Source of the DNA: Chrysophaeum taylorii
Lineage: Eukaryota; Sar; Pelagophyceae; Pelagomonadales; Pelagomonadaceae
Length of the DNA stretch: 64,000 bases
Reading direction: 5' to 3'
NCBI GenBank assembly: GCA_029834535.1
Contig: JAQMWT010000529.1
Span: forward strand, 62,001-126,000
A program made the position numbers and the translations under genes. Positions 30,895 through 42,500 of the stretch are shown here, piece after piece; within the stretch, counting starts at the first letter, position 1, and every line of letters starts with the position of its first letter. The notes below the pieces were generated by a model. It ran no database searches. It worked only from the letters and a program-made list of their open reading frames with translations, and had not been told where the DNA came from.

Positions 30895-33390
30895 CACAGC
30901 GTGCAAGAGCGACGCAAGTATTCATTCACCTTGATTCAAATCGATTACGCCACGAGCGCTGTGGCTTGTAACCGGATTCCGCCGGCATGCTTGCCCCTCG
31001 GCTTCTGTGAGTCGACGTGTTTTTCTGACCGAACTGCTGCCGTGCCCGCGCGATATACCACCTCGGCCCAACACACCCTCCGCCTGCCCCAGTCTGGTGG
31101 CCGGCTTCGGTAGTCGCCCAGAGCGCTGACGCGCATCAACAGCTCGTCGCAGCGCCCCTCGTCGCTCACGAGAGCGGCGACGACGTTGGCTACTACACCG
31201 TATTGGCTCAACTGCACTTACGAGGTGGGCCTCGCCGCAATCCGGACCACACCGATCCGATCGCCCCATCTCCTATGTTCTAGTATCACCCGCGCGTTCG
31301 AGCGACATCATCGAGCCCCCAACGCTCGAGCGCCTGCACGCTTGGCTCGGCACCATAGTCTCAGACCTCGGGACGATGGAGGAAGGCGATCCTCGCTTGC
31401 AACGCTTGCCCCTCGTCATTTGCCAGGACGAGATCGCGAAGCTGGCTCGAGCGCTCTTCTGGGACCTCTGTAAACGCGACGATTACGGGTGTTACCGCCC
31501 TTTGCTGCACTTGAGCGTCCTGCTCCAGAACCTCCTCGACGGTGGTTTCTTGTCTGAAACCGGAGCTTCGAGACTGTCTGGATCGCGCTCCTGTCCCATA
31601 TTACGCGCGGAGTGTCGCAACGAGGGTTTGAAGATCGCACGCGCCCACACAGCCCGGAACCTGGCGGTCGCCCTCTTCCTACAACTCGTCTCTTTCTCGG
31701 TTGGTTCCTGCCGGTCGAGAAGGAGATAGGACGGTCCATTGACCCGGGATGGTACGACAAGACGATATCATTTCCGGCCTTCTTCTCGATACTGGCTGTA
31801 TTGGCCGAGCACTAATGGGGAAAGCACGAGCCCGCCGCGACGGACCTCAGAGATCGGGCAGCCACATACCATCGCCCTTTCGGCTCCGACGGCCTCGTCG
31901 TGCCTTGGCTCCACGAGCTCGTCCGATCCGACGCCATTCTGCTCTACGTCGGCCGGTACGTCGTCATGTTGTTCGTTGAGAACGCCAAGGACGGATGGAG
32001 ATCCGCGAGGAACCACGCAAGCCGTGGAAAGCAGCGACCTTACTCTGGCGTCCCGTGACCTGCGCAACCGCAAACGGTGATGCGACCCAGCTCCTACCTG
32101 ACGCTCCCTGGCCCTGACCAGGCCAAGGCTCTGCCCGAGCACTATCGGCGCCGCGTCGTAACCTCTCGAGCGCGGCTTCTGGCCTGCCCACAGCTCCGAC
32201 ACGTCTGGGGACGGTCGGCTGCTGCCGCGCCGTAGTTCGCGGGTCGCTCGCGTCTACGAGGACCCTTCGACGCGCCGTCAAACCCGTCTGGCCCCGAACT
32301 CCTTGATCGTCGCGTACCACGTGCCGCGGCCGCAGGCGTCAACCAGAGCCCGTCAACGGGCACGACCGTCGCGTCGGACGGGCCCCGACCTCCTAGACAG
32401 TCGTCGCGTACTACGTGCCGCAGCAGCTGCCGGGCAGCTCCGCCATCACGAGCACGCCTGTTCGCGCTTATCAACCTCGCTTTTTTATCCCCCGGCCCCG
32501 CGCGGCCGGCCGATCGTACGCCCGACGTAGGCACCGCGTAGAACGCCGACAGCCGTGGAACAGCGGGAAGTGACATGGCCCGAAAAAAATCCTCTTACCG
32601 CAGCAGTAGGAGCCCCTCGACCAAGTCCGCTACCGCGCCGTCGTCTCGATCCTGGACGACAGACTCCTGCGCATCAGCGAAGAACCGTTCGACGCCCGCT
32701 TCGTCGTTGATTCGTGTACCGTGCTCCTTACCCCTTTTTGTCGTGAGCGCGGGAATGCCTCCGGGGCGGGGCGCGCGCGCAAGGATGCGGTCTTCCTACC
32801 CGACTTCTTCCTGCGCTTCCTTCGAAGTGGTGCGTTAACCGCGCCGCGTCGCTATGCGTTGCCCGCCGCATATCTTCGCTGTTCCGTGCGAGAGCTGACG
32901 GTCGCTCCCGCGTCATCCTCGTTCCGTCGCAATCCTAGAAAGAAAGATCCCTAAGGGTTCTTCGTCTCCAACCGGCCGAGCTACCTCCCGCTTACGGATA
33001 GGTCCCACAATGGTGTGGCCCTGCGCCCCTACGAGCTTGCGATCTCTTGCCTGGAATCGCCCCTTTCCTGCGGCCGAATGCGGCATTCTCTTTAATTCGA
33101 CATGCTCCAATCCTCTTTCGATCGTCTCTACAGCCTCGACGTCGCGAAACGATACTCTCTCGTCACTCTCTCTTGCCGCGTCGGCCTGGCTTGCGACGTC
33201 CTCGAACCCAGCGCCCCCCCCCGCCGGCTATCATCCAAGCTCTCTATGCTGAGAATCTTGGCCGCTATATGAGACCCGACGATTGTCTGCAGTGGATCTG
33301 CGACGCTGAATGCGCCAACGCCTCTGCCTTCTGATCCGCGAACCTTCCGACGATCGACTAATCTGCCGTGCGTTTTGAACTAGAACAGGA
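30895..33390. other. Region of decayed coding sequence, plus strand favoured
   Basis: No intact gene. Several plus-strand fragments in different frames look protein-like, for example CQDEIAKLARALFWDLCKRDDYG near 31420-31490, WLHELVRSDAILLYVGRYVV near 31910-31975 and VALRPYELAISCLESPLSC near 33015-33075. They probably derive from one long dead gene, about 2 kb, whose family I cannot name. Confidence 0.4.
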
Positions 33391-35047
33391 CCTGTCGCTG
33401 AAATAATGGCGACGAATCGTTGGACGGTGCCTCGGACGTCTCGGAAAGCTGCGCTTCGTCACCGCTTCGACGGAACGCACCCAGTGTCTACGCCGCCGGC
33501 GGGTGAATTTGGGGGAGGACGACACCGCCCCCTCATCTACCCTCCCCAGATGTCCGTGCGCGGCCTCTGATCCGCCGCTCTTCCAACTCAATTTAGCAAC
33601 AACTCCAACTGGCTACTACTAATAAGTCATTTTTTGTGGAGGTTTATGTCAGACCCGGGGTGAATAAATGTTTGCCTGCAACAAAAACACGACCGAGACT
33701 TTAAATAATTCCGGCAACCGAGCGTGACGGCGCGGCAAACAGTGCAGTAGCGCCCCCGATGTCGCTGGTCTCTTCGAAGCGGCGATGATGGCGGCGTCGA
33801 AGAAAAAAAATCAGCCTGCGAGGCAGCCCGCAGGCGGATAAAGTTTGAGACGAACGTACGAACGACCGCCAGTGCATCTGGGTCCCGCTTCGAAATCAAC
33901 TCGACGACGTGCGCCCAGCCAGGCGCCGCATGGTCCTAGCTCTCGACGAGCCCGACAAGGGTGAAGATGAGAGGAAGATGAACCGGACGGGGTTCCGGCA
34001 ATGGCTGGCGAGATTTTGACGGCCCTGTGTGTCTCCACCGCGTGGATGGACGATTGTACTTACGACGACACGCCAGGACGATTGGAAGTTGAAGTGTCGG
34101 CGTTCTGGATGCGAGGACGCACAGAGCATCGATGTCTCGCGCGGCTAGGATTCGGCAGGCCGGAGATGCCGACACAACGTGTTGGGCGATGGTTCTGCTA
34201 CGGAAGTGGCTCAAGGAAGAGATGAGTCATGAGCTGCTGCGGATTACGAACTACGGCATCGACAAGACCTGGGTCATCCATACTAGCGCGCGAATAGCGC
34301 AGCCGCATTGCTCGAACAACACCGCGGCGGCTGGCGCCTCCAATGCCAACGGTTGATGTTAGTGGTGGGTCATCCATCGCACATATCGGATTACCTCAAA
34401 AGTCCTTTGGTTTCGGCACTGGCACCACCCGCATGCGCAGCTAGGACACCGTCGATGTCCTCGTCTTCGACGCCTTTGGTGAGGCTAAAAACGTTTTCTT
34501 CAAGAAGCTCGCACGCATCTGCGCAGATGCAGCGGGCGGCATCGTCAAGTATGGTGTGGCTCCCTAAGGAACTCACGACTCGCGAGAGCGTCGCTTAAAG
34601 AGCGTCGCGCGGCTCGGGGGGTGCCATCGTGAAAGAAAGAGAGCTCGCTCTTGGGTGGGTCCCCCAGTAGCATCTCGCGGTCATTTTGCCTGCGTTTGAT
34701 GGCCAACCGCAGCCACGGGCTTCCCGCAAACGCATGTCACCTGAACGCAGATACTCGGGGGGTCGCGCAAGTCGGTCGCGGTCGCAAACCGCACGAGTGA
34801 GTGTCGTCTCGCACGCGACACAAGGTCGTCGACGCGCAACGGAATTCGGTGGCATCATTAACGGAACTCAGAACGTTGACGGATTTTTCTTTTGCCACAT
34901 GAATGACGTCCTGTGGTCCGTTGAGTGGACGGACCACACGCAAACGAAGAGGAGGAGCGAGAGTGGGACGACGCCATCGTCGAGTCTTTGGCGCATGAAT
35001 GTCGTTACGCACTCTAGCACTTGAAGGAGGCGATCGAGCGGGAGGGG
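33391..35047. other. Gene-poor stretch upstream of the NLR-like gene
   Basis: Only fragments. Around 34070-34250 a frame reading DWKLKCRRSGCEDAQSIDVSRG followed, after a frame change, by AMVLLRKWLKEEMSHELLR loosely resembles the zinc-binding N-terminus and helix of Merlin/ISXO2-like transposases. That is too weak to call as an element. The promoter of the next gene must lie near the right end, but no site is recognisable. Confidence 0.3.
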
Positions 35048-36436
35048 ATGGAGAAGGCGATCGAGCGGACGGACCCCAGAAGAGAGAAGGTGGAACGAGT
35101 GGACGCTATCGTCGAAAATGGGCTAAACATCATCGAGACTCTCTTGACGATTGCAAAGGCGATTCCCGTCGTCGGTGGGATATGCGGCGTGGCTAAAGAG
35201 ATCCTCGTGGACGTGCGAAAGTACAAGGACAAGGCGGATGATGTGGCACAGGCCGGTCGTCGCGTCCTCGGAGTCCTCGAATTCCTCCGACTTCTCGCGA
35301 GTCGCGTCGACAAGCTAGCCCCAGAGTCAACGCGCGAGGTGCGCGCTGCAATGGAAGCCATCAAGCAGTTACTGGAGGAATTCAAGGCGGCCGTTAAAGA
35401 ATTCGGCAAGCCTGACTTCTTCATAAAAGCCTGGACGCTGCGCAGGTACGCGGGAACGCTCTCGCGCCTCGACGAGAAAATGCGCGACGAGCTCGATTTC
35501 CTGACGAAGGCGTACGGCCTTGCAAGAGACGAAAACGTCGAGGGCTTGCTAGAAGATATTACGTACAAGCTCGAGGAGGCTCTCCAGAAGTATGTCGACG
35601 CGCGCGACGACGACAAGGCACTCGAAGACGCGGCCGAGGAGGGCGGCGTCGACCCGAAAGAGGCCACGACGGCGCTCAAGGAGCTGCACCGAAAGATGGA
35701 CGAGCTTAATTTTCAGATCGAGGAACTTATTGCCGAGTTTACGCTCGCCTTAGAACGCTCCGACGATGCTGCTGTCCAGAACGTGGACGACAAGTTGTCC
35801 CAATTGATGGCCGAGACGAGTTCGCGTCGAGTACGCAAAAAATGTCTCGTCTTGCAGCTGCTCGTGGCGAGCTTCGCTGGCGACACCAAAACCATCGAAG
35901 CTCTTATAGAGGAGACGCCAACTATCATCCACGAGCAGTTATCCAAAGTCGGCGGTGCCTGTTGGGCGCTCTCGGCACTTCATATCTCAGCGTTGTGCGG
36001 CAACTTAATGGCCATCCAGACGCTAAAAAACATGAACGGCGACTTCACCATAGCCGACGCGCATAAGCGAACGCCACTACATCACGCCGCTGCTCGCGGG
36101 CACGTCAAAGTGGTATCGTACTTGCTAAGGCACTGTGGTGTCGATGTCGACGCCGTTGACCGCAGAGACCGGACACCCTTGATGCGCGCTAGCTACGAAG
36201 GATTCATCGACGTCGTCGAAAAACTTGTGAATCTGGGAAAAGCCGATGTGAACGCCGGGTTTGATGACGACGACGGCATCCAAACTGCCGTCGACATTGC
36301 TCTCTATCGAGGTCACACGGACGTTGTTAATTTCCTTGAAGAGCGTGGGGCGTTTCGACTCTCAAAACCAATTCGAATGAATCCTGACGGTGCCCCGTGG
36401 TTTACGCAGACTCTTGATCGCAGGGACTATGTGTGA
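35048..36436 (+). CDS. HeLo/MLKL-like helical domain plus ankyrins (likely first exon of a giant NLR-like gene)
   Basis: From the first ATG this frame has 462 codons. Residues about 18-180 are all-helical; the segment NIIETLLTIAKAIPVVGGICGVAKEI followed by regularly spaced helices resembles the four-helix bundle of MLKL and fungal HeLo/plant helper-NLR death domains, which permeabilise membranes. Residues 185-265 are coiled-coil-like, similar in position to the MLKL brace. Residues about 270-440 form four or five ordinary ankyrin repeats (TPLHHAAARGHVKVVSYLL, TPLMRASYEGFIDVVEKLV). The frame closes with TGA at 36434-36436, but that TGA sits inside GTGAGT, a consensus splice donor, and the next large frame is in the same phase. 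The domain match is by pattern; the gene itself is well supported. Confidence 0.7.
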   Translation: MEKAIERTDPRREKVERVDAIVENGLNIIETLLTIAKAIPVVGGICGVAKEILVDVRKYKDKADDVAQAGRRVLGVLEFLRLLASRVDKLAPESTREVRAAMEAIKQLLEEFKAAVKEFGKPDFFIKAWTLRRYAGTLSRLDEKMRDELDFLTKAYGLARDENVEGLLEDITYKLEEALQKYVDARDDDKALEDAAEEGGVDPKEATTALKELHRKMDELNFQIEELIAEFTLALERSDDAAVQNVDDKLSQLMAETSSRRVRKKCLVLQLLVASFAGDTKTIEALIEETPTIIHEQLSKVGGACWALSALHISALCGNLMAIQTLKNMNGDFTIADAHKRTPLHHAAARGHVKVVSYLLRHCGVDVDAVDRRDRTPLMRASYEGFIDVVEKLVNLGKADVNAGFDDDDGIQTAVDIALYRGHTDVVNFLEERGAFRLSKPIRMNPDGAPWFTQTLDRRDYV

Positions 36437-36597
36437 GTCGGAGGCGTGGGTCGGAATGCAAGCGCGCGTCTTCTGCGGCCCCCTATCGAAGAAGAGCAGA
36501 GCGACCAGCAAATTTCGAACGATGGCGTCGCTGCCGAGAGTCTTCCGGGCACGCACGATCCAGATTTCACCGAAAACAAAATCATCGTCGACTCTAG
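36433..36597 (+). other. Candidate 165-nt intron joining the two NLR frames
   Basis: The donor GTGAGT begins at 36433 and contains the TGA stop. A candidate acceptor, gactctag, ends at 36597. The length is divisible by three and removal joins 35048-36432 to 36598-42910 without frame change, giving 2565 residues. Other AG acceptors at 36499, 36508, 36563 and 36637 give wrong phase. The alternative is stop-codon loss by mutation or readthrough; the intervening 53 codons are open. Confidence 0.55.
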
Positions 36598-39500
36598 TCC
36601 AACGAAACCCATTCCAACGAAACCCACCGAACTCCAGCGGTCTCGCGGCGTCGGCAACCTCGACGCAGGTCATCTCGTACGCTTGCCGACGACGGGCCGG
36701 CCCGTGTTTGAAGTCGTCGACTTCATCGCGCGAGGTGCTCATGGTGAAGTCTACGCGGTTCGATCGACGAGTCGCACTTTGGGGAAGTTTGCGATGAAAC
36801 GCGTCCGCTCGGATGATGATAAGCTCCGAGGAGCTTCGGTGGCCGTAAAGAAGAATATTACGTCGAAGGAGCTTCGACTCTGTCGCGAAGCCTTGCTCAT
36901 GGCCGAGCTCGGTACGCACCCACACATCGTATCGCTGCAGTACTGCGTCGTGTCGGGCCAAAACGCGGAATTCTTAATCTTCATGACTCTCGTCGACGCC
37001 TGCAACTTGGAACGACTCGCCTCGAGCGGCGACCTTTACGAAGGTGACACTCGTTCAGTTCAGGCGTCTATATTGTCGATACTTCGGGAGCTGGCTTCGG
37101 CGCTCGCGTTTTGTCATTCGCGAGGCGTACTGCATCAAGACGTCAAGCTCGAAAATGTATTAATCGACACCGCGGGTCGCGCGTATCTGGGAGATTTTGG
37201 CCTCGCTAGCCACGGGGAAGGGGTCGACGCCGAGCTCCGTGCTCCTTTCGAGGGTTGCACGCTTCCGTACGCGTCTCCCGAAGTTGCCGCGGCGTGGTCT
37301 AGGCAAGCTAGAGAGGTGGTGTTACCACGTGTTTCTCCCGCCGAGACTGACATCTGGGCGTTTGGAATTGTCGCGCTACACTTGTACTATGCTGATGAGG
37401 AAAGATTTCCTGAAATGCGGACGGCGCTCGAGGGTATCGTCAGGATGCAGCCCCCAGACGTGAGCTGGGGGCGGCTCGAAGTTGACGCTTGGTTGCGTAG
37501 TAATCAATCGCTCTCCATTCAGGATAATACGCTCGACGGTGCCATGTTATTCAATTTGTCGCCGAACAACCTTCACGATGCTTTACCGTGGCTCCCAAAG
37601 ACGCGAGATCGAGAAAGATTACGTCGTATGCTTTTGTCGCCTCCTCTCGCCATGAGCATGCTTGTCCAGCAATGCCTCGCCGCCGACGTCACCCAAAGAC
37701 CAACGTGTGGTGCGGTGTTGCTGGAAATGATGCAAGTTCCCGCAACGTCGACTCATCATCATCATCATCATCATCATCCTGTGGTTGATGTCGCAGAGAT
37801 GCTGCTCAACATTGGGCGTGCGGTGGTCGAGCTAAATGATGTCGATCTTGCGCGCAGGGCACTCGAGGCTTCCGTTGCGAATGGCGGCGACGCGGCAGAG
37901 TGTTATGCGTTGATAGCGAGTGCGCAATTGCGCGACGGCAGGTGCGAGGAAGCATTGGTTGCGTGCGATCGGGCTTTGAGCAACGACGAAGCGCACGGCA
38001 GTGCGCTTTTTGTCAAGGCGGAGGCAACGTATCGCCTCGATTCTTCGGAATCCTTCTTCGTCGATGTCATACGCCGCGCGCGATTGTATGATGCAGAGCT
38101 CTTCCACGCGCCGCGCGCGGTAGAAGGGGCCATTGCTTACCTCGAGGCTGCCAAAGACGAAGCGGACTCGGCGCGCGACCCCGTCACCAACGACCGCGTC
38201 TCTGTGTCTGCGTGCGTGCGAGACCTCCCTCCGAACATTGTCCATCGATGCGACGTAAAGACTGAGTTTGGGCGGGCGTTTCCGTCCACGACGATGGAAT
38301 GTTGGAGCGTTCGAGGTGCCCTCGCTGATGTCTTGCACACCGAAGCCGTCGAAGCCGCGATGCGCACGGGTCGCGTTGTGATCGAGGGAGACGCATGCTC
38401 GGGTAAAGGGTGGATTCTGCGAGCATTCGTGGTTGCGCTTTGTGAGCAGCAACTCGATAACGGATCGGACGAATCGAGCGACTCGGAATTCGTGCTCCCT
38501 TTGACAATCCCTCTTTCAAGCATCGAGAATCCAGAGATGGACTGGCTTGGCGGCGCAATTGATAGTGTTCGAGATGGCGGCGACGCCCTTCGAGCAGCGC
38601 GGATCGACCAACGTCTTGTACTTTGTCTCGACGGCCTCGACGAAGTTTCGCCCGTCACCCGACCGTCGCTCGTCGAGAAAATTGTCGAGTACGCTAGAGG
38701 TTGTCCACTAACTGTCATCACCTCGCGTCCGGCTGCAGCGAACGTCGGCGATCTCGCTCCGCACGGTTTCGCGTTTCTCAGCGTTGCCCAAGTCGATCGC
38801 AGGCGCGTCGAGGATCTCGGAATTCCTCCCGACTTCGCGAGCCTTGTGGAGACTCCTCTCTCGCTTCGGCTCGTGTTGCTTGCGTTGTCTTCTATTGGAG
38901 AATTGCAGACGCCACTTGTTCTTCGACATCGATCCGATTTGTTCCGCGTCGCGAACGAGGAGTTCGTGGCTCGCGCCGTTGCGCCGACGCGACGTGACGG
39001 AGCTCTCGTGGTCGCGCGAGATGTTCTCCGGGAGTGCGGAAGTTCAAAAGTGCGCCAGTTATTCGAGCAGCTTGCGCTCGCGGCGCACGAAGATCGACGA
39101 AAATTGATTAAACGCGCGGACCTCAAGGGCTTAGCATCCCAGCGCTTGGCAGCAGCTGTCTGGTGCTTAGCGCGGTCCGGGCTGTTGCCTCCATTCGTGC
39201 CGCGCGGCAGCAGCTCGGTTGCGTACTTCCACTTGACGTTCCAGGAATATTATGTCGCGCGTATACTTGGATCTAACAATTTGCTTGTCGGAGACAGGTT
39301 CGACCTTGGCAACCCGTGGTGGCAAACATCAGCGCTCTTCGCGTTTCAATTTGCGGAGCCGCGTGAACGCGAGCGTGCGCTCGACGCTCTTTCTCGGAAG
39401 ATTCCCGCATTGCGGATTGGTGACATGGTCGAAGTGTATTTGGAGAAATTTCGGAGTTATAGTCCACATACTGTTTTTTCTTTGGACGGGTTCGTTTCGA

Positions 39501-42500
39501 ATCGTAAAATTGGTGTCAAAATGTATTCGTGGTACGAAACAGAAGAAGTCTCCATAGAACGCGTGCGGCGAAATGTTGAAGGAGCTGCAGCGCTCGCACG
39601 GCGAGCGGCAGCAGAGGACGAAACTGCGCTCGTGGCAGGACTTTTAGATCGTGGTGCCGACCTCGTAACGCCAGTCGATTCCACGACGCAAGATAGCGCA
39701 CTGCATGCGGCCGCGCGGTCTGGCAGGGCCGAGTGTGCCCGACTCTTGCTTCGAGCCGGCGCGTGGTTAGGCTCTTCGAATAAGTTCGGTTCAAATCCGC
39801 GTGATCTCGGTTTCTCTCGCGCGGTCGAAGTTCAACGAAGAGCCGAGATGGTTCGTATCTTTAATCCACCTCAATGTGACAAGGAACTCGGCGCTCATCC
39901 TATCGTTCCGTATGTACTTGAATGGGTCGACAACGACGAGGAATCTGACGCAAATCCTCAAGGGTGGAGCGATGAGGTTCGTTTGTACGCGTTCGCGCAA
40001 GCGTGTCATCGAAGGCGAGAGCGAGCTGCGGCGAGACTCGCGTCGTTCGTCGGTGTGAATAGTCGTTTCCCTCGCGGAGTTAGTGCAACGCTCCATTTCG
40101 CCGTAGTGAATTCGTGCACTGATGCCGTAAGCGTGCTGCTCGAACGAGGAGTCCAATTGCATGTTCGTGTGGGAGAGTCAGCATTGGCACTTGCTTCGAG
40201 GTTGAATCGCGTCGATGCAATTTCGGTATTGCTTCAGAAAAATCAGTTTGACGAGGAATGTTTGGTGCTGCAACCTGCTGCGCAGTTTGGTTTTATAGAG
40301 TGTGTCCGCGTGTTGATCGAGAATGGCGCCGACGTCGACAAAGCGACGACCGACAATGGTGCGACCCCGCTTCTCGTGGCGGCTCTGAACGGCCACGTGA
40401 ACTGCGTCCGGCTGTTGATCGTGAATGGCGCCGACGTCGACAAAGCGACGACCGACATTGGTGCGACCCCGCTTCTCATGGCGTCTCAGAATGGCGACGT
40501 CGACTGCGTCCGGGTGTTGATCGAGATGGGCGCCGACGTCGACAAAGCGACGACCGACATTGGCGCGACCCCGCTTCTCGTGGCGTCTCATAACGGCCAC
40601 GTCGACTGCGTTCGGGTGTTGATCGAGAAGGGCGCCGACGTCGACAATGCGACGACCGACGATGGCGCGACCCCGCTTCACGTGGCGTCTCTGAACGGCC
40701 ACGTGGACTGCGTCCGGCTGTTGATCGAGAATGGCGCCGACGTCGACAAAGCGATAACCAACGACGGCGTGACCCCGCTTTCCGTGGCGTCTCGGAACGG
40801 CCACGTCGACTGCGTCCGGATGTTGATCGAGAAGGGCGCGGACGTCGACAAATCGACGACCAACAATGGCACAACCCCGCTTTACGTCGCGTCTCATAAC
40901 GGCCACGTCGACTGCGTGCGGGTGTTGATCGAGAATGGCGCCGACGTCGACAAAGCGAGGACCGACGATGGCGCGACCCCGCTTTACATGGCGTCTCGGA
41001 ACGGCCACGTCGACTGCGTCCGGGTGTTGATCGAGAATGGCGCGGACGTCGACAAAGCGAGGACCAACGATGGCACGACCCCGCTTTACATGGCGTCTCG
41101 GAACGGCCACGTCGACTGCGTCCGGATGTTGATCGAGAAGGGCGCGGACGTCGACAAATCGACGACCAACAATGGCACAACCCCACTTTCCGCGGCGTCT
41201 CAGAACGGCCACGTCGACTGCGTGCGGGTGTTGATCGAGAATGGCGCCGACGTCGTCAAAGCGACGACCGACGATGGCGCGACCCCGCTTTACGTCGCGT
41301 CTCATAACGGCCACGTCGACTGCGTCCGGGTGTTGATCGAGAATGGCGCCGACGTCGACAAAGCGAAGACCGAAATTGGCGTGACCCCGCTTTTCGTGGC
41401 GTCTCTGAACGGCCACGTCGACTGCGTTCGGGTGTTGATCGAGAAGGGCGCCGACGTCGACAAAGCGACGACCAACAATGGCACAACCCCGCTTTCCGTG
41501 GCGTCTCATAACGGCCACGTCGACTGCGTCCGGGTGTTGATCGAGAAGGGCGCCGACGTCGACAAAGCGACGACCAACAATGTCACAACCCCGCTTTCCG
41601 TCGCGTCTCAGAAGGGCCACGTCGACTGCGTCCGGGTGTTGATCGAGAATGGCGCCGATGTTGACAAAGCGACGACCGACGATGGCGCGACCCCGCTTTA
41701 TGTCGCGTCTCAGAACGACCACGTCGGCTGCGTTCGGGTGTTGATCGAGAATGGCGCGGACGTCGACAAAGCGAGGACCAACGATGGCACGACCCCGCTT
41801 TCCATGGCGTCTCATAACGGCCACGTCGACTGCGTGCGGGTGTTGATCGAGAATGGCGCGGACGTCGACAAAGCGAGGACCGACGATGGCACGACCCCGC
41901 TTCACATGGCGTCTCAGAACGGCCACGTCGACTGCGTCCGGGTGTTGATCGAGAATGGCGCTGACGTCAACAAAGCGACGACCGACATTGGTGCGACCCC
42001 GCTTCTCGTGGCGTCTCATAACGGCCACGTCGACTGCGTCCGGGTGTTGATCGAGAAGGGCGCCGACGTCGACAAAGCGAAGACCGACAATGGCATGACG
42101 CCGCTTTCCGCGGCGTCTCATAACGGCCACGTCGACTGCGTCCGGGTGTTGATCGAGAAGGGCGCCGACGTCGACAATGCGACGACCGACGATGGCGCGA
42201 CCCCGCTTCTCGTGGCGTCTCTGAACGGCCACGTGGACTGCGTCCGGCTGTTGATCGAGAATGGCGCCGACGTCGACAAAGCGACGACCGACGATGGCGC
42301 GACCCCGCTTCTCGTGGCGTCTCTGAACGGCCACGTGGACTGCGTCCGGCTGCTGATCGAGAAGGGCGCCGACGTCGACAAAGCGACGACCGACGATGGT
42401 GCGACCCCGCTTCTCGTGGCGTCTCTGAACGGCCACATCGACTGCGTCCGGGTGTTGATCGAGAATGGCGCCGACGTCGACAAAGCGAGGACCAACGATG

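Noticed and set aside
34000-34360. Merlin/ISXO2-like transposase fragment
   Set aside because: Only a loose zinc-motif resemblance across a frame change; not enough to call an element.
36437-36700. An independent kinase gene starting at GTG 36446
   Set aside because: GTG starts are rare in eukaryotes and no ATG precedes the kinase Lys; joining to the upstream frame is simpler.
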